The notes under the pieces: model-generated | Told to the model about the DNA's origin: nothing | Databases searched by the model: none | What the model saw: the letters and a program-made list of their open reading frames with translations, nothing else | Position numbers and translations under genes: made by a program | Assembly: GCA_002701395.1 (NCBI GenBank) | Contig: NZVC01000052.1 | Coordinates: 1 to 36,785 of the forward strand | Source: Maritimibacter sp. | Lineage (GTDB): Bacteria > Pseudomonadota > Alphaproteobacteria > Rhodobacterales > Rhodobacteraceae | Direction of reading: 5' to 3' | DNA: 36,785 nucleotides | In this document: positions 9,326 to 17,162 of the stretch, in pieces | How positions within the stretch are numbered: position 1 is the stretch's first letter | Layout: the number at the start of each line of letters is the position of its first letter

Positions 9326-11151
9326 TGCGTAACTCCGTCATGAAAGGCGATGTCATAGGGTGCCAGAGTGACCGGCCCGTCCGACAGCGGAGCGTCGTCC
9401 AGCCAGAGGGGATCGCGGGCGGCCAGCATGTCGGCCGCGCCAAGGCGGCGGACCGGCCCCGCGTCGAGCGTCTGCGTCGTGTCCGACAGGTTTGCGGACA
9501 GCCCGCTCAGGCCCGGCCCGGTGGCGGTCACCGTGACCAACCCGCCGGGGACCGCACCCAAGACAGTCGCGTCGCGCCCGGCGAGCGTGGCCAGCGCACG
9601 AACAACATGGAACAGCGGGACCACCTCGGCACCGTGGGTTAGGCCCAGCGCACCCGCGGCCATGGCCGGCGCGAACGAGACGATCCCGCCGCGCACCGCG
9701 CAGGCGGCATAGCCCACGGCAAAGGCGGCAGCGAACAGGCCGCGCTGGCGCGGATCGTCCATGGCCATCTCGATCCGGACACCCTGCGGATTCGGGACCA
9801 CGCCCGCGCCATAGGGGTTGCTGCGCATCCCGATCGAGGCAAGACCCAGCCGCACCGGCCGGTCCCCCGCGTGCGACCGCGCCGATGCGAAGACCGCCGG
9901 CAGCGCCTCGAGCGTTTCCAGCACCGCGCGGTCGCTGGCGTCATGGACAAGGGCGGTGGTGCCGAAGGTCACGAAATCGCTGTCGAAGGCGGGCGGACAA
10001 CGGTTGAACTCGGTGAAATTGGTCAACACGCCTCCGCCGATCTGGGCGTCCGGAAAGGCCGCACGAGCCATGACGGCCGCATCTTCCGGCGTCGGCCCGT
10101 CCGGCCAAGGGCCTTCAGGCTGGATCGAGCCGAGGTAGGGTTCCGGCAGGACTATCACCCGGTCAGGGACGAACCCGGCCGCTTTGGCGGCCCTTGCAGT
10201 GGCGGCCAGTGCATCGGCGCCGGCTTCTTCGGGCAGAATGATCTCCAGGCTGCGTTCTGTGGCAGATGGCAAGGCGGGCGGAAAAGCCGCGCCAGCATGC
10301 AGGCGCAACTGCACCGCGTCAAAGCAGATATGGGCCAGCGCCGCCGGCAACGGCGCATCCGACAGCGCCGGTTCCATGGCGCAGTCGACCCCAGGCATAC
10401 GTTCGGTGGCAGCCGGCACATCGCCCCCGGCGGATCGCGGTGCCCGGCGCGTGCAGGACAGCTGAACGGTCTGGTGGATCGTGTCTCCGGCGGCGACGAT
10501 GAAGGGGCGCGGCGCGCCGAGGGGACGGCAGTAGGTCTTGAACGAGGCGTCGGTCCAGTTGCGCTGGTCCTCCATCTCGAACACCTCGCCATCAAAGGTC
10601 AGAGTCACACCGACTCCGTGGACGGAATGCGACATCCCGGCGATGTCAAAGGCCGGCTGGCCAGGGGAAATCAGCTCGGGGAAGGTTAGCGTCTCGGAGC
10701 TTCCGTCAGCATGGGTCACCTGCACCGACGCGCCCGCGACACCGTCCAGCGGGTGCAGCAGGATGAACCCAGCGCGGTTGACGCAGGTTTCGCGTTTCGC
10801 GGTCAGGTGCAGGTCGGCGGTCAGTTCGGCCGCATCGCCCCTTGCACGGGCGGTCACACGAAGCGTGCCGTCGAAATCACCCGCCGCGAACGCGCAGTGG
10901 TAGTCTGCTCTGTCCGGGTCCGTTTCCGCCGACTCCGACGTCACCGTTCGCGATGCGGTCGCCCAGTCGGCATCGCGGATCGGCATGTCGATCCCGCGCA
11001 CGACCTCGACCCCATCGAAGGTCACACGGCCTAGGGCGCCCTGCCCGGCCTCAAACGACAGCGGCCCGGCCATCAATCGGTGCGTCGTAGGTGGCGCATC
11101 GTCGGTGCCGAAGACATCAATGGAATGGCGTGGCGCTGTCGAACCCGTCAA
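9322..11151 (-). CDS. apnL: D-apionate lactonase, first gene of the apiose operon
   Basis: The protein has about 609 residues with no signal peptide. I recognise it mainly by its place as the large enzyme heading an apiose operon, where ApnL hydrolyses apionolactone to D-apionate before ApnO acts. Visible landmarks are a glycine-rich N-terminal region and the segment G-G-V-L-T-N-F-T-E-F-N-R near the middle. The start is decided by the ribosome site: GGGAGGGAGG lies 5 bases upstream of a TTG at 11149-11151, giving M-T-G-S-T-A-P-R-H. The frame also has a TTG at 11193, but it has no good site. It overlaps apsD by 4 bases. I am less sure of this call than of the other pathway genes because I see no catalytic signature I can name. 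Confidence 0.7.
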   Translation of the reverse strand: MTGSTAPRHSIDVFGTDDAPPTTHRLMAGPLSFEAGQGALGRVTFDGVEVVRGIDMPIRDADWATASRTVTSESAETDPDRADYHCAFAAGDFDGTLRVTARARGDAAELTADLHLTAKRETCVNRAGFILLHPLDGVAGASVQVTHADGSSETLTFPELISPGQPAFDIAGMSHSVHGVGVTLTFDGEVFEMEDQRNWTDASFKTYCRPLGAPRPFIVAAGDTIHQTVQLSCTRRAPRSAGGDVPAATERMPGVDCAMEPALSDAPLPAALAHICFDAVQLRLHAGAAFPPALPSATERSLEIILPEEAGADALAATARAAKAAGFVPDRVIVLPEPYLGSIQPEGPWPDGPTPEDAAVMARAAFPDAQIGGGVLTNFTEFNRCPPAFDSDFVTFGTTALVHDASDRAVLETLEALPAVFASARSHAGDRPVRLGLASIGMRSNPYGAGVVPNPQGVRIEMAMDDPRQRGLFAAAFAVGYAACAVRGGIVSFAPAMAAGALGLTHGAEVVPLFHVVRALATLAGRDATVLGAVPGGLVTVTATGPGLSGLSANLSDTTQTLDAGPVRRLGAADMLAARDPLWLDDAPLSDGPVTLAPYDIAFHDGVTQ

Positions 11152-11458
11152 AGTCACCTCCCTCCCTGTCGGCGCGACGAATCTGCTGTTCAACTACGCT
11201 CCAACTGGTATGATCTGTATGTCACATAATAAGTCGGTTGGCAACCCCGCGGCAGGCAAGTCTGGTAGGATCAACTCAACCAATGTGCGGGCATGCGCCC
11301 TTAAAGTTGGCAAAATCGGGCCGTACCACTGGGGCTTATGCGGGGTGACCTGCGTCGAACCGGGGAGGGTGCACCGGACGGTTGCGGCGCGGCTAAAAAC
11401 GACGCAGTAGCTGCCGGAAAACTGTGTGAATGGGTTGTGGGTACCGGGGAACGAGGCG
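11152..11458. promoter_or_regulatory. Divergent promoter region between apnL operon and its regulator
   Basis: These 307 bases lie between the divergent apnL and gntR starts, so they must hold the promoters of both. I see no gene here. Near the apnL end, at about 11207-11226, GGTATG is followed by GTATGT about ten bases later. This tandem arrangement resembles the repeated GGTATA sites known for NanR. A perfect 11-base inverted repeat (GGTTG, G, CAACC) lies at 11236-11246. Either could be the operator. I cannot place -10 and -35 boxes with confidence. Confidence 0.45.
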
Positions 11459-12175
11459 ATGTCACAAGCAAACGAACCGATCAAACGTCGCAAGCTGTCG
11501 GACGAGGTGCAGGAACGGCTGCTGGCGTTGATCCGGTCGCAGAAACTCAAGCCCGGTGCGCCCATTCCGTCGGAACGCGAACTGATGGCCGAGTACCAGG
11601 TCGGTCGCCCGGCGATCCGCGAGGCGATGCAGAACCTGCACCGCATGGGCCTGATCGAGATCAAGCACGGCGAGCGTCCGCGCATCAGCGAACCATCGCT
11701 CCAGGCACTGGTCGAGCCGATGGCGCTGAGCATGCACCATCTGCTGACGCACTCCAGTTCGACGATGGAGAATCTGAAGGAAGCGCGGCTGTTGTTCGAG
11801 ATCCAGATGGTCCGCATCGCCGCCACCCGGCGCACCGACGCCGACGTGCAGCTTCTGCGCGAGGTTCTGGCAAAACAGGAAAGCCTGCGATCGGAACCCG
11901 AAGGCTTCTTGCAGCATGACGGCCTGTTTCACTGCCAGATTGCCGAGATCAGCGGCAATCCCCTGTTCGCTTCTGTATCGAGCGCGATCTTCGACTGGCT
12001 GGCGCAGTTCCATGTGGAACTTGTACGCCACCCCGGTTTCGAGCAGCTGACGCTGGACGAACATGCCGAGATCCTAGAGGCGGTCGCGGCACAGGATGCG
12101 GACGCGGCAGAGCGGGCGATGTCCGACCACCTGACCCGCGCGAACCGGTTGTATCGTCAGGACCACGCCCGCTGA
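11459..12175 (+). CDS. GntR-family regulator, FadR/FCD subfamily (NanR-like), probable regulator of the apiose operon
   Basis: The 238-residue protein has an N-terminal winged helix (residues about 10-80, with P-S-E-R-E-L-M-A-E-Y and R-P-A-I-R-E-A-M-Q-N-L) and a C-terminal FCD ligand domain. Likely metal-binding histidines lie in H-D-G-L-F-H-C-Q-I-A, D-E-H-A-E-I-L and the D-H-L-T-R-A region. The phrase G-L-I-E-I-K-H-G-E-R and the following acidic hinge are typical of NanR-like proteins. I chose the ATG at 11459 (GGGGAACGAGG just upstream) over an in-frame GTG at 11426. Divergent transcription from apnL suggests it represses that operon until apiose or a pathway intermediate binds. Effector identity is inferred only from position. 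Confidence 0.85.
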   Translation: MSQANEPIKRRKLSDEVQERLLALIRSQKLKPGAPIPSERELMAEYQVGRPAIREAMQNLHRMGLIEIKHGERPRISEPSLQALVEPMALSMHHLLTHSSSTMENLKEARLLFEIQMVRIAATRRTDADVQLLREVLAKQESLRSEPEGFLQHDGLFHCQIAEISGNPLFASVSSAIFDWLAQFHVELVRHPGFEQLTLDEHAEILEAVAAQDADAAERAMSDHLTRANRLYRQDHAR

Positions 12176-12239
12176 AGATGTTACCGGGTGCAGTCCGACG
12201 AATTCGAAATTGTTTCTACGAGGACAGGAGCGCTGCCCC

Positions 12240-12422
12240 TTACACTGCGCAAAGACTGCACCACACGGCGAGAGCGGCGGCGCGGTTCTCTTTAAATTGG
12301 GCCCTGGAGAAGAGGCTGCGCTCCGAGTTGAAAGCGTTGCCGACCGCAGCGTGAACGGCTGCGGATTTCCGTAGACCTCGCATCCGCGGAAAGCGCTGCA
12401 TGGCCCGCTCTGCCACGCTCAA
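12240..12422 (-). pseudogene. C-terminal remnant of an IS6-family transposase
   Basis: About 60 codons on the minus strand read like the end of IS6-family DDE transposases common in Rhodobacteraceae: an E-R-A-M-Q-R-F start, then V-H-A-A-V-G-N-A-F-N, E-R-S-L-F-S-R and a final A-A-L-A-V-W-C-S-L-C. Upstream of residue L (at about 12422) the frame stays open for 50 more codons, but they no longer resemble a transposase. No DDE catalytic core is present, so this is a dead fragment. It marks the left border of the RTX gene region and a past insertion downstream of the gntR gene. Confidence 0.65.
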
Positions 12423-12812
12423 CCTGAATCCTTCTGACAAAGCCTTCCAGAGAACATCGGTGAACGGGTCGGGCCCAGTTTTCGATGGATCATGCAGCTG
12501 GGTGATGGTATTCTGCAACCTGTGGTATATCCCCTTCTCGGCTGAGAATTGTCGGCGGCTGAACGCCGCCATGGTATGCCGCCCCTCAGGGCACCACCAA
12601 CTTTTGTGCGTTTCTCAGAGCCACCTGCCGCCAACCACTGACTTCCTCATTCTTGGAAGGAACCGCCAAGAGAAGCCGCGCTTAAAAAGTTGCGGTTTGG
12701 TAGTGCTTTGATTGAAGTGGGAACGGCCAAATCAGGGCTGCTCCACTCGTTAGCGTTCAGGTCTCAAGGATGCTGGGCGATCGGAGCACTACGGTGAAAA
12801 GGGAGTAAGTAA
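12423..12812. other. Intergenic stretch before the RTX gene, no gene seen
   Basis: These 390 bases between the transposase remnant and the RTX gene have no convincing reading frame on either strand. The base composition is visibly more AT-rich near 12600-12720 than in the surrounding genes, and scrambled fragments suggest decayed insertion-sequence DNA. The last 90 bases should hold the promoter of the RTX gene. A good ribosome site (AAAAGGGAG) precedes its ATG. A near match to the TGGTATRCCA operator at 12572-12581 (TGGTATGCCG) is probably chance. Confidence 0.5.
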
Positions 12813-14303
12813 ATGGCAGTCAGATACATTGGAACAGACTTCGACGGCGTCGATGTGGATGCCAACTCAGACCTGTGGGTCCTTCGTGAAGGATTTACAT
12901 TGTCAAATGTAGCGGATGCCTTCGACTTTCTAGGGTTTTTCAGTGCAACTCTGGTGATCGACGGCACGATTTACAGCCAGACCGACGCCGTCGACTCGGA
13001 TGCTGGCTCATCAGGCAATACCGTTAACGTGGGAGCCACCGGCAGTGTGTTAGGCGACAGTGACGGAATCGAGATGGGGGGCGTCAATCACGAGGTCTTC
13101 AACTACGGAGAGGTAACCGGCCTAAATGATCGTGCGATCCAGATGATCGGCGATGGGGGCAAGATCCTGAATGCCGGGACGGCATATGGTCAAAGCGATG
13201 GAATTTCGATGGAGGGCGACAATAATCTCCTGACCAATACCGGACTTATAGCCGGGGAGTTCGACGGGGTTAACCTCGACGGAACTGGTTCAAAGGTTTA
13301 CAACTCTGGCGAAATCACCGGGGATCGCAATGGGTTTGAATTCAATACTCTTGCAGGTGAAGTCAATACCCTAGAGAACGCAGGTATTATTGCTACGACA
13401 GGAGTCTCGGGGGATGGCGTCCGAGGCGATTTCGGCGACGAGACCGTGATCAATTCAGGAACTATCTTGGGAGATGTCGTTCTTGGGGCCGGCATGGACA
13501 TTTTCGATGGCCGCGGCGGTTTCGTGTCCGGGTGGGTCGACGGTGGCGCAGACAACGATGTCTTCATAATTGACGATACAAATGCCCGACTTTACGAAGC
13601 GCCCGGTGGTGGTGTGGACACGGTTGAGAGTCAGGCCGATTTCGCCCTTGGCGACTTCATAGAAAACCTCACTCTTCTGGGCGCCTCGGACATCGACGGG
13701 ACCGGCAATAGCTCTCGCAATATCATGGCGGGCAATGTCGGGGACAATGACCTGTCGGGCGAAGGCAGCCGCGACACGATCGACGGCGGGATGGGCGACG
13801 ACACCGTGGACGGCGGGCGCGGCGACGACGTTCTCGACGGCGACGCTGGGAACGACGTTCTGCTGGGCCGGAGCGGCGTAGACATCATGGACGGCGGCGA
13901 GGGCGACGACCTGTTGGCAGGCGGCCTAGGCGACGACATCATGAATGGAAACGACGGCGACGACACGCTGAAAGGTGGCGAGGGCGCTGACACGATGACC
14001 GGCGGTGCGGGTCAGGACAATTTCGTTTTCACCCGCGTGTCGGACAGTGACGGCAGCGGCAGCGACGTGATCACCGATTTCACGCCGGGACAGGATGTGC
14101 TGGACTTTTCGGGCATGCTGACGGGGCAGTTCGACCTTTCGATCCTGGGTTCCTACAGTGGGACCGGCCCCAGCATCCGCACCTACGTAAACACGTCGGG
14201 TGACACCGTCGTTTTTGCCGATACGAACGGCGATGGCGTGACGGACATGCGGATCGAACTGGACAACGTGACCGGCGTGACCGAGAGCGATTTCCTTCTC
14301 TGA
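12813..14303 (+). CDS. RTX (hemolysin-type calcium-binding) protein with an N-terminal repeat solenoid
   Basis: The 496-residue acidic protein has no Sec signal, as expected for type I secretion. Residues about 60-225 contain degenerate repeats of the N-x-G-x-(I/V)-x-G kind (N-Y-G-E-V-T-G, N-T-G-L-I-A-G, N-S-G-E-I-T-G, N-S-G-T-I-L-G), like the parallel beta-helix repeats of large adhesins. Residues about 314-400 hold consecutive G-G-x-G-x-D-x-U-x nonapeptides that bind calcium. The last about 95 residues (F-V-F-T-R-V, V-I-T-D-F-T-P-G-Q-D, D-F-S-G-M) match the C-terminal secretion module seen in M10 peptidases and other RTX proteins. No catalytic domain is visible, so a surface-layer or adhesin role is most likely. 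No type I secretion genes lie nearby; it would use a system elsewhere. Confidence 0.88.
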   Translation: MAVRYIGTDFDGVDVDANSDLWVLREGFTLSNVADAFDFLGFFSATLVIDGTIYSQTDAVDSDAGSSGNTVNVGATGSVLGDSDGIEMGGVNHEVFNYGEVTGLNDRAIQMIGDGGKILNAGTAYGQSDGISMEGDNNLLTNTGLIAGEFDGVNLDGTGSKVYNSGEITGDRNGFEFNTLAGEVNTLENAGIIATTGVSGDGVRGDFGDETVINSGTILGDVVLGAGMDIFDGRGGFVSGWVDGGADNDVFIIDDTNARLYEAPGGGVDTVESQADFALGDFIENLTLLGASDIDGTGNSSRNIMAGNVGDNDLSGEGSRDTIDGGMGDDTVDGGRGDDVLDGDAGNDVLLGRSGVDIMDGGEGDDLLAGGLGDDIMNGNDGDDTLKGGEGADTMTGGAGQDNFVFTRVSDSDGSGSDVITDFTPGQDVLDFSGMLTGQFDLSILGSYSGTGPSIRTYVNTSGDTVVFADTNGDGVTDMRIELDNVTGVTESDFLL

Positions 14304-14321
14304 GCATTTGGGGCCGATGCC

Positions 14322-14549
14322 TCAAGATGACGGAGCCTTGGCTCCTTCCAACCGTCGAAGCAGGTTGCGCACATTCGAGACCTGCCAGCGGCCGTCTCGT
14401 CGCGTTCGGATGCCCTGTTCGTTCAGGGCGTCCATTATCTGCCGGAGCGAGGTGCAACCTCCTGCCGGAAGATCTAAGATGACCGGCTGAAGGCTCATGG
14501 CGAACTCGTCGGCATTGGTGGCCACAGTCTCCCTGAGGGCCTCCTCGCC
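14322..14549 (-). pseudogene. C-terminal remnant of a serine recombinase/resolvase
   Basis: About 75 codons on the minus strand match the end of large serine recombinases: a spacer A-L-R-E-T-V-A-T-N-A-D-E-F-A, then T-S-L-R-Q-I-M-D-A-L-N-E, G-I-R-T-R-R-D-G-R-W and Q-V-S-N-V-R-N-L-L-R-R-L. This is the typical helix-turn-helix tail. A TGA closes the frame about 8 codons upstream of the first recognisable residues and no catalytic N-terminal domain follows, so it is a fragment. The stretch 14550-14646 between it and the SDR gene holds no gene. With the transposase remnant on the other side it brackets the RTX gene. Confidence 0.65.
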
Positions 14550-14646
14550 TCACAGTTAGGCGGCAAGACGTCTACAAATCTAGGGGCACCTCAGGATGTG
14601 CCTGGTCATCGCCGTACGCTAGTGGCATGCCCTGCTCTGCACCCGA

Positions 14647-15330
14647 TCACCATGGGACAGTCGCCCCGTCGTAATTGATATGCATGCCGCTTTGCTCGGG
14701 CGTTGCGTTGGCTATGACCTGGCGCAACTGCGTCACGGACTCTTCGGGCAGCAATTCGCCCGCATAGTCGGTCATGCGTGTCTGGACAAGGCCCGGACGA
14801 AGGGCGAGGCAGATGCAGCCCCATGGCTTCCACTCTGCCGCCAACGAGCGCCACAGTTGGTTCAACGCGGCTTTCGAAGCGCGGTAAACGAACTGGCGTT
14901 TGCCGGTGTAGGTGCCGTTCGACGCCGCAAGGCTGGAGATCTCGACCAGCGTCTTCTTCTCGCCGGCCTTCAGGTTTTCTTCGATCAGCGTGGCAAGCCG
15001 GAACGGCGCCCAGGTGTTGGTCAGCATCATCCGCTGCCAGTGCGCCTCGTGGATCTCTTCCGGCGCAAGCTGCTGGTCGTCGCCATAGCCCGCGTTCATG
15101 ATCGCCACGTCGATGGCATGGCCTTTCAGCCGGGCGGCGACGTCGGCGACCGAGGCTTCGTTCAGCCCGTCATAGCGCAGCTCGCGGGTGCCGGGGCCGA
15201 GGTCGACGATGTCCATCGGCTTGAACGGCGTGCGGTTGGCGGCAAGCACCTCCCAGCCCTCGGCGGCGTATTGGCGGGCAAATTCCAGCCCGATGCCACG
15301 GTTGGCGCCGGTGATCAGAACGGTAGGCAT
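14647..15330 (-). CDS. Short-chain dehydrogenase/reductase (SDR), copy A of a tandem pair
   Basis: This 227-residue classical SDR has the cofactor motif T-G-A-N-R-G-I-G (residues about 6-13), M-N-A-G-Y-G, an active-site Ser in E-I-S-S-L-A-A and the catalytic Y-R-A-S-K. It ends in T-V-P-W. The start is the ATG at 15330, after the upstream neighbour's stop at 15356; the longer frame reads into the neighbour. It is a paralogue of the gene just upstream (15356-16030) and probably shares its transcript, starting in the divergent promoter near 16100. A role in oxidising or reducing an intermediate of the neighbouring catabolic pathway is inferred. The substrate is unknown. Confidence 0.85.
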   Translation of the reverse strand: MPTVLITGANRGIGLEFARQYAAEGWEVLAANRTPFKPMDIVDLGPGTRELRYDGLNEASVADVAARLKGHAIDVAIMNAGYGDDQQLAPEEIHEAHWQRMMLTNTWAPFRLATLIEENLKAGEKKTLVEISSLAASNGTYTGKRQFVYRASKAALNQLWRSLAAEWKPWGCICLALRPGLVQTRMTDYAGELLPEESVTQLRQVIANATPEQSGMHINYDGATVPW

Positions 15331-15355
15331 CACTTCATTCCTTTCGCGAGGACGA

Positions 15356-16030
15356 TCACCACGGGACATCCAGCCCGTCGTAGCCGACGATCCGGCCGGC
15401 ATCCGCAGGGGTCAGCCCTTCGACAACACGCTTCATACCGGCGACGCTTTCCTCGACCGCAAGCCCCTGCCCGCCTGTCATTTCGGTCGCCACGAAGCCG
15501 GGGCGCAGCAAAACGCAGGTCAGTCCCTCGGGCTCCCACTCCAGCGTCAGAGCGCGCCAAATGGCGTTCAACCCGGTCTTCGACGCGCGGTAACTGAACT
15601 GCTTGCCCCAATCGTTCGCCTCGATGGAACTCATCAGGCTCGACATCGCGGTGACGATGCGTTTTTCGCCCGCCAGCAGGTTCGGTTTCAGCGCCGTGGC
15701 CAGCGCGAGCGGGCCGAAGGTGTTGGTGCCGACGACCTTCAGGAACTCGTCCTTCGTGACCTCGGCGGGCTTTGCCTCGAGGTTGATGGCGATGCCCGCA
15801 TTGGCGATCAGCACGTCGATGGGGCGCCCGTTCAGCGAATGAACCAGCGCCGCGATCGAGGCGGGGTCGGTCACTTCCAAAGGCAGAACCTCTGCCCCGT
15901 TGGCGCGAAGCGCGTCGGCGGCTTCGGGGCGGCGTGCGGTGCCGATGACCTCCCAGCCGTCGGCGGCGAATTGTCGGGCAAGCTCTAGACCGATGCCCCG
16001 GTTCGCGCCCGATATAAGGATGGTGGCCAT
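15356..16030 (-). CDS. Short-chain dehydrogenase/reductase (SDR), copy B of a tandem pair
   Basis: The protein has 224 residues with S-G-A-N-R-G-I-G near the N-terminus, I-A-N-A-G-I-A, M-S-S-L-M-S-S for the catalytic serine, and Y-R-A-S-K for Tyr and Lys. It shares with copy A the C-terminal pattern Y-D-G-x-x-V-P-W, pointing to a tandem duplication followed by divergence. It is the first gene of a leftward unit whose promoter lies opposite the ABC transporter at 16332. The intergenic region carries two candidate operator sites, so expression is probably controlled together with that transporter. The substrate cannot be told from sequence. Confidence 0.86.
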   Translation of the reverse strand: MATILISGANRGIGLELARQFAADGWEVIGTARRPEAADALRANGAEVLPLEVTDPASIAALVHSLNGRPIDVLIANAGIAINLEAKPAEVTKDEFLKVVGTNTFGPLALATALKPNLLAGEKRIVTAMSSLMSSIEANDWGKQFSYRASKTGLNAIWRALTLEWEPEGLTCVLLRPGFVATEMTGGQGLAVEESVAGMKRVVEGLTPADAGRIVGYDGLDVPW

Positions 16031-16093
16031 CCGGTGCCTTTCGTCCTGTTGCGTCGTTCCGCGCGGCCGCGTCTGATTCGACGGTTCCGCGAA

Positions 16094-16128
16094 TTTGGTG
16101 TGTCATCGGTATTCCGATGTCATACCAA
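16094..16128. promoter_or_regulatory. Nested inverted repeat in the SDR/ABC divergent promoter
   Basis: An inner perfect inverted repeat, CATCGG-TATT-CCGATG, at 16104-16119 lies inside an outer imperfect one, TTGGTGTG (16095-16102) with CATACCAA (16121-16128). The outer arms resemble half of the TGGTATRCCA site found elsewhere in the window. The site lies about 65 bases upstream of the leftward SDR start at 16030. It looks like a regulator-binding site, but which protein binds it is unknown. Confidence 0.45.
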
Positions 16129-16258
16129 ACCACAAGGCGAGCCATCGGCCAGAGACGTTCCACATCGCCCAAGCGCACAATCGCAAGGCACTTTGATACG
16201 GCTCTGGCCGGTTGTGCAGCGAAAACGGGCACAAGGCCGGGATCTTCCGGTGTGCAGC

Positions 16259-16268
16259 TGGTATGCCA
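16259..16268. promoter_or_regulatory. Candidate GntR operator TGGTATGCCA (ABC importer 1)
   Basis: The 10-base near-palindrome TGGTATGCCA (C on its left, AA on its right) lies about 63 bases upstream of the ABC ATPase start at 16332. It fits the FadR-subfamily operator pattern TnGTnnnACnA except for one base (GC for AC). Identical or near-identical copies lie upstream of four other units in this window. Confidence 0.6.
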
Positions 16269-16331
16269 AATTCTTTCAGCGCACCTTTTACAACAGACCC
16301 CCGTTTTAACGACATTATTCCGGATAAGTGA

Positions 16332-17162
16332 ATGGCAACCGTATCGCATCTGCGCACCGTGGACCCCGCTCCCTCGGGCGCGCCGCAAACCCTGATCGAA
16401 CTCGCCCACGCCGGGGTGACATTCCGCACCCGGACCGGCGAAGACCTGACGGCGGTCGAGGACTTTAACCTGCGCATTCAGGACGGTGAGATCGTGTCGC
16501 TTGTCGGGCCCTCGGGCTGCGGCAAGTCGACGGTGCCGCGGATGCTGGCCGGGCTTCAAGAGCCGACCAACGGCGACATTTGGATCGGTGGCGGAAAGCG
16601 GCGGCGGGGGTTCTCGCAGGTCGCCATCGTGTTCCAACGCCCGACGTTGCTGCCTTGGCTGTCGGTGCTGAGGAATGTGCTTTACCCCGTGCGCGCCCTG
16701 CGCCGAACGACCGCCGACGACCGTGCCCGCGCGCAGACACTGCTTGAGATGGTCGGGCTTGGCGACATGGGTGGCCGGATGCCCCACGAACTGTCGGGCG
16801 GCATGCAGCAGCGCGCGTCCATCGCGCGGTCGCTGATCCTCGATCCGAAGATCCTGCTGATGGACGAGCCCTTCGGCGCGCTCGACGCGCTGACCCGCGA
16901 GGACCTGCAACTGGACCTGCTCGACATCCATGCCTCCACCGGCAAAACGATCCTGCTGGTTACCCATTCGATCAACGAGGCGGTGCTGTTATCGGACCGC
17001 GTCGCGGTGATGTCCGCCCGTCCCGGTCGCCTGCAGGACCTGATCGACATCGACATCCCGACACCGCGAACCCACGAAACCTCGGCACATCCTGCGTTTC
17101 ACGACTACACCCGCCGGATCCGCGACAACATCTTCGGACCGAACGCAAGGAGCCACGCATGA
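16332..17162 (+). CDS. NitT/TauT-type ABC transporter ATP-binding protein (importer 1)
   Basis: The 276-residue cytoplasmic ATPase carries Walker A G-P-S-G-C-G-K-S-T, Q-loop V-F-Q-R-P-T-L-L-P-W, signature L-S-G-G-M-Q-Q-R and Walker B L-L-M-D-E-P-F-G-A-L-D, then the H-loop in L-V-T-H-S. These, and the W-L-S-V-L-R-N-V phrase, place it with SsuB/TauB/ThiZ-like ATPases. The Walker A is followed by V-P-R instead of the usual L-L-R, a mild oddity. It overlaps the permease start by 4 bases. Its binding protein is probably the damaged gene at 19404, separated from it by an amidohydrolase gene on the opposite strand. Confidence 0.9.
   Translation: MATVSHLRTVDPAPSGAPQTLIELAHAGVTFRTRTGEDLTAVEDFNLRIQDGEIVSLVGPSGCGKSTVPRMLAGLQEPTNGDIWIGGGKRRRGFSQVAIVFQRPTLLPWLSVLRNVLYPVRALRRTTADDRARAQTLLEMVGLGDMGGRMPHELSGGMQQRASIARSLILDPKILLMDEPFGALDALTREDLQLDLLDIHASTGKTILLVTHSINEAVLLSDRVAVMSARPGRLQDLIDIDIPTPRTHETSAHPAFHDYTRRIRDNIFGPNARSHA

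Noticed and set aside
12572..12581. TGGTATGCCG, a near match to the operator family
   Set aside because: One mismatch in an outer position, in decayed insertion-sequence DNA and more than 200 bases from the RTX start; likely chance.
14332..14345. Small hairpin GGAGC-CTTG-GCTCC after the RTX gene as its terminator
   Set aside because: The stem is only 5 bases, no T-run follows and the sequence is part of the recombinase remnant's coding region.
15330..16967. 545-codon minus-strand frame spanning SDR B and the importer 1 ATPase
   Set aside because: It crosses a divergent promoter and is antisense to the ATPase; its sequence has no domain and SDR B reads well in a different frame.
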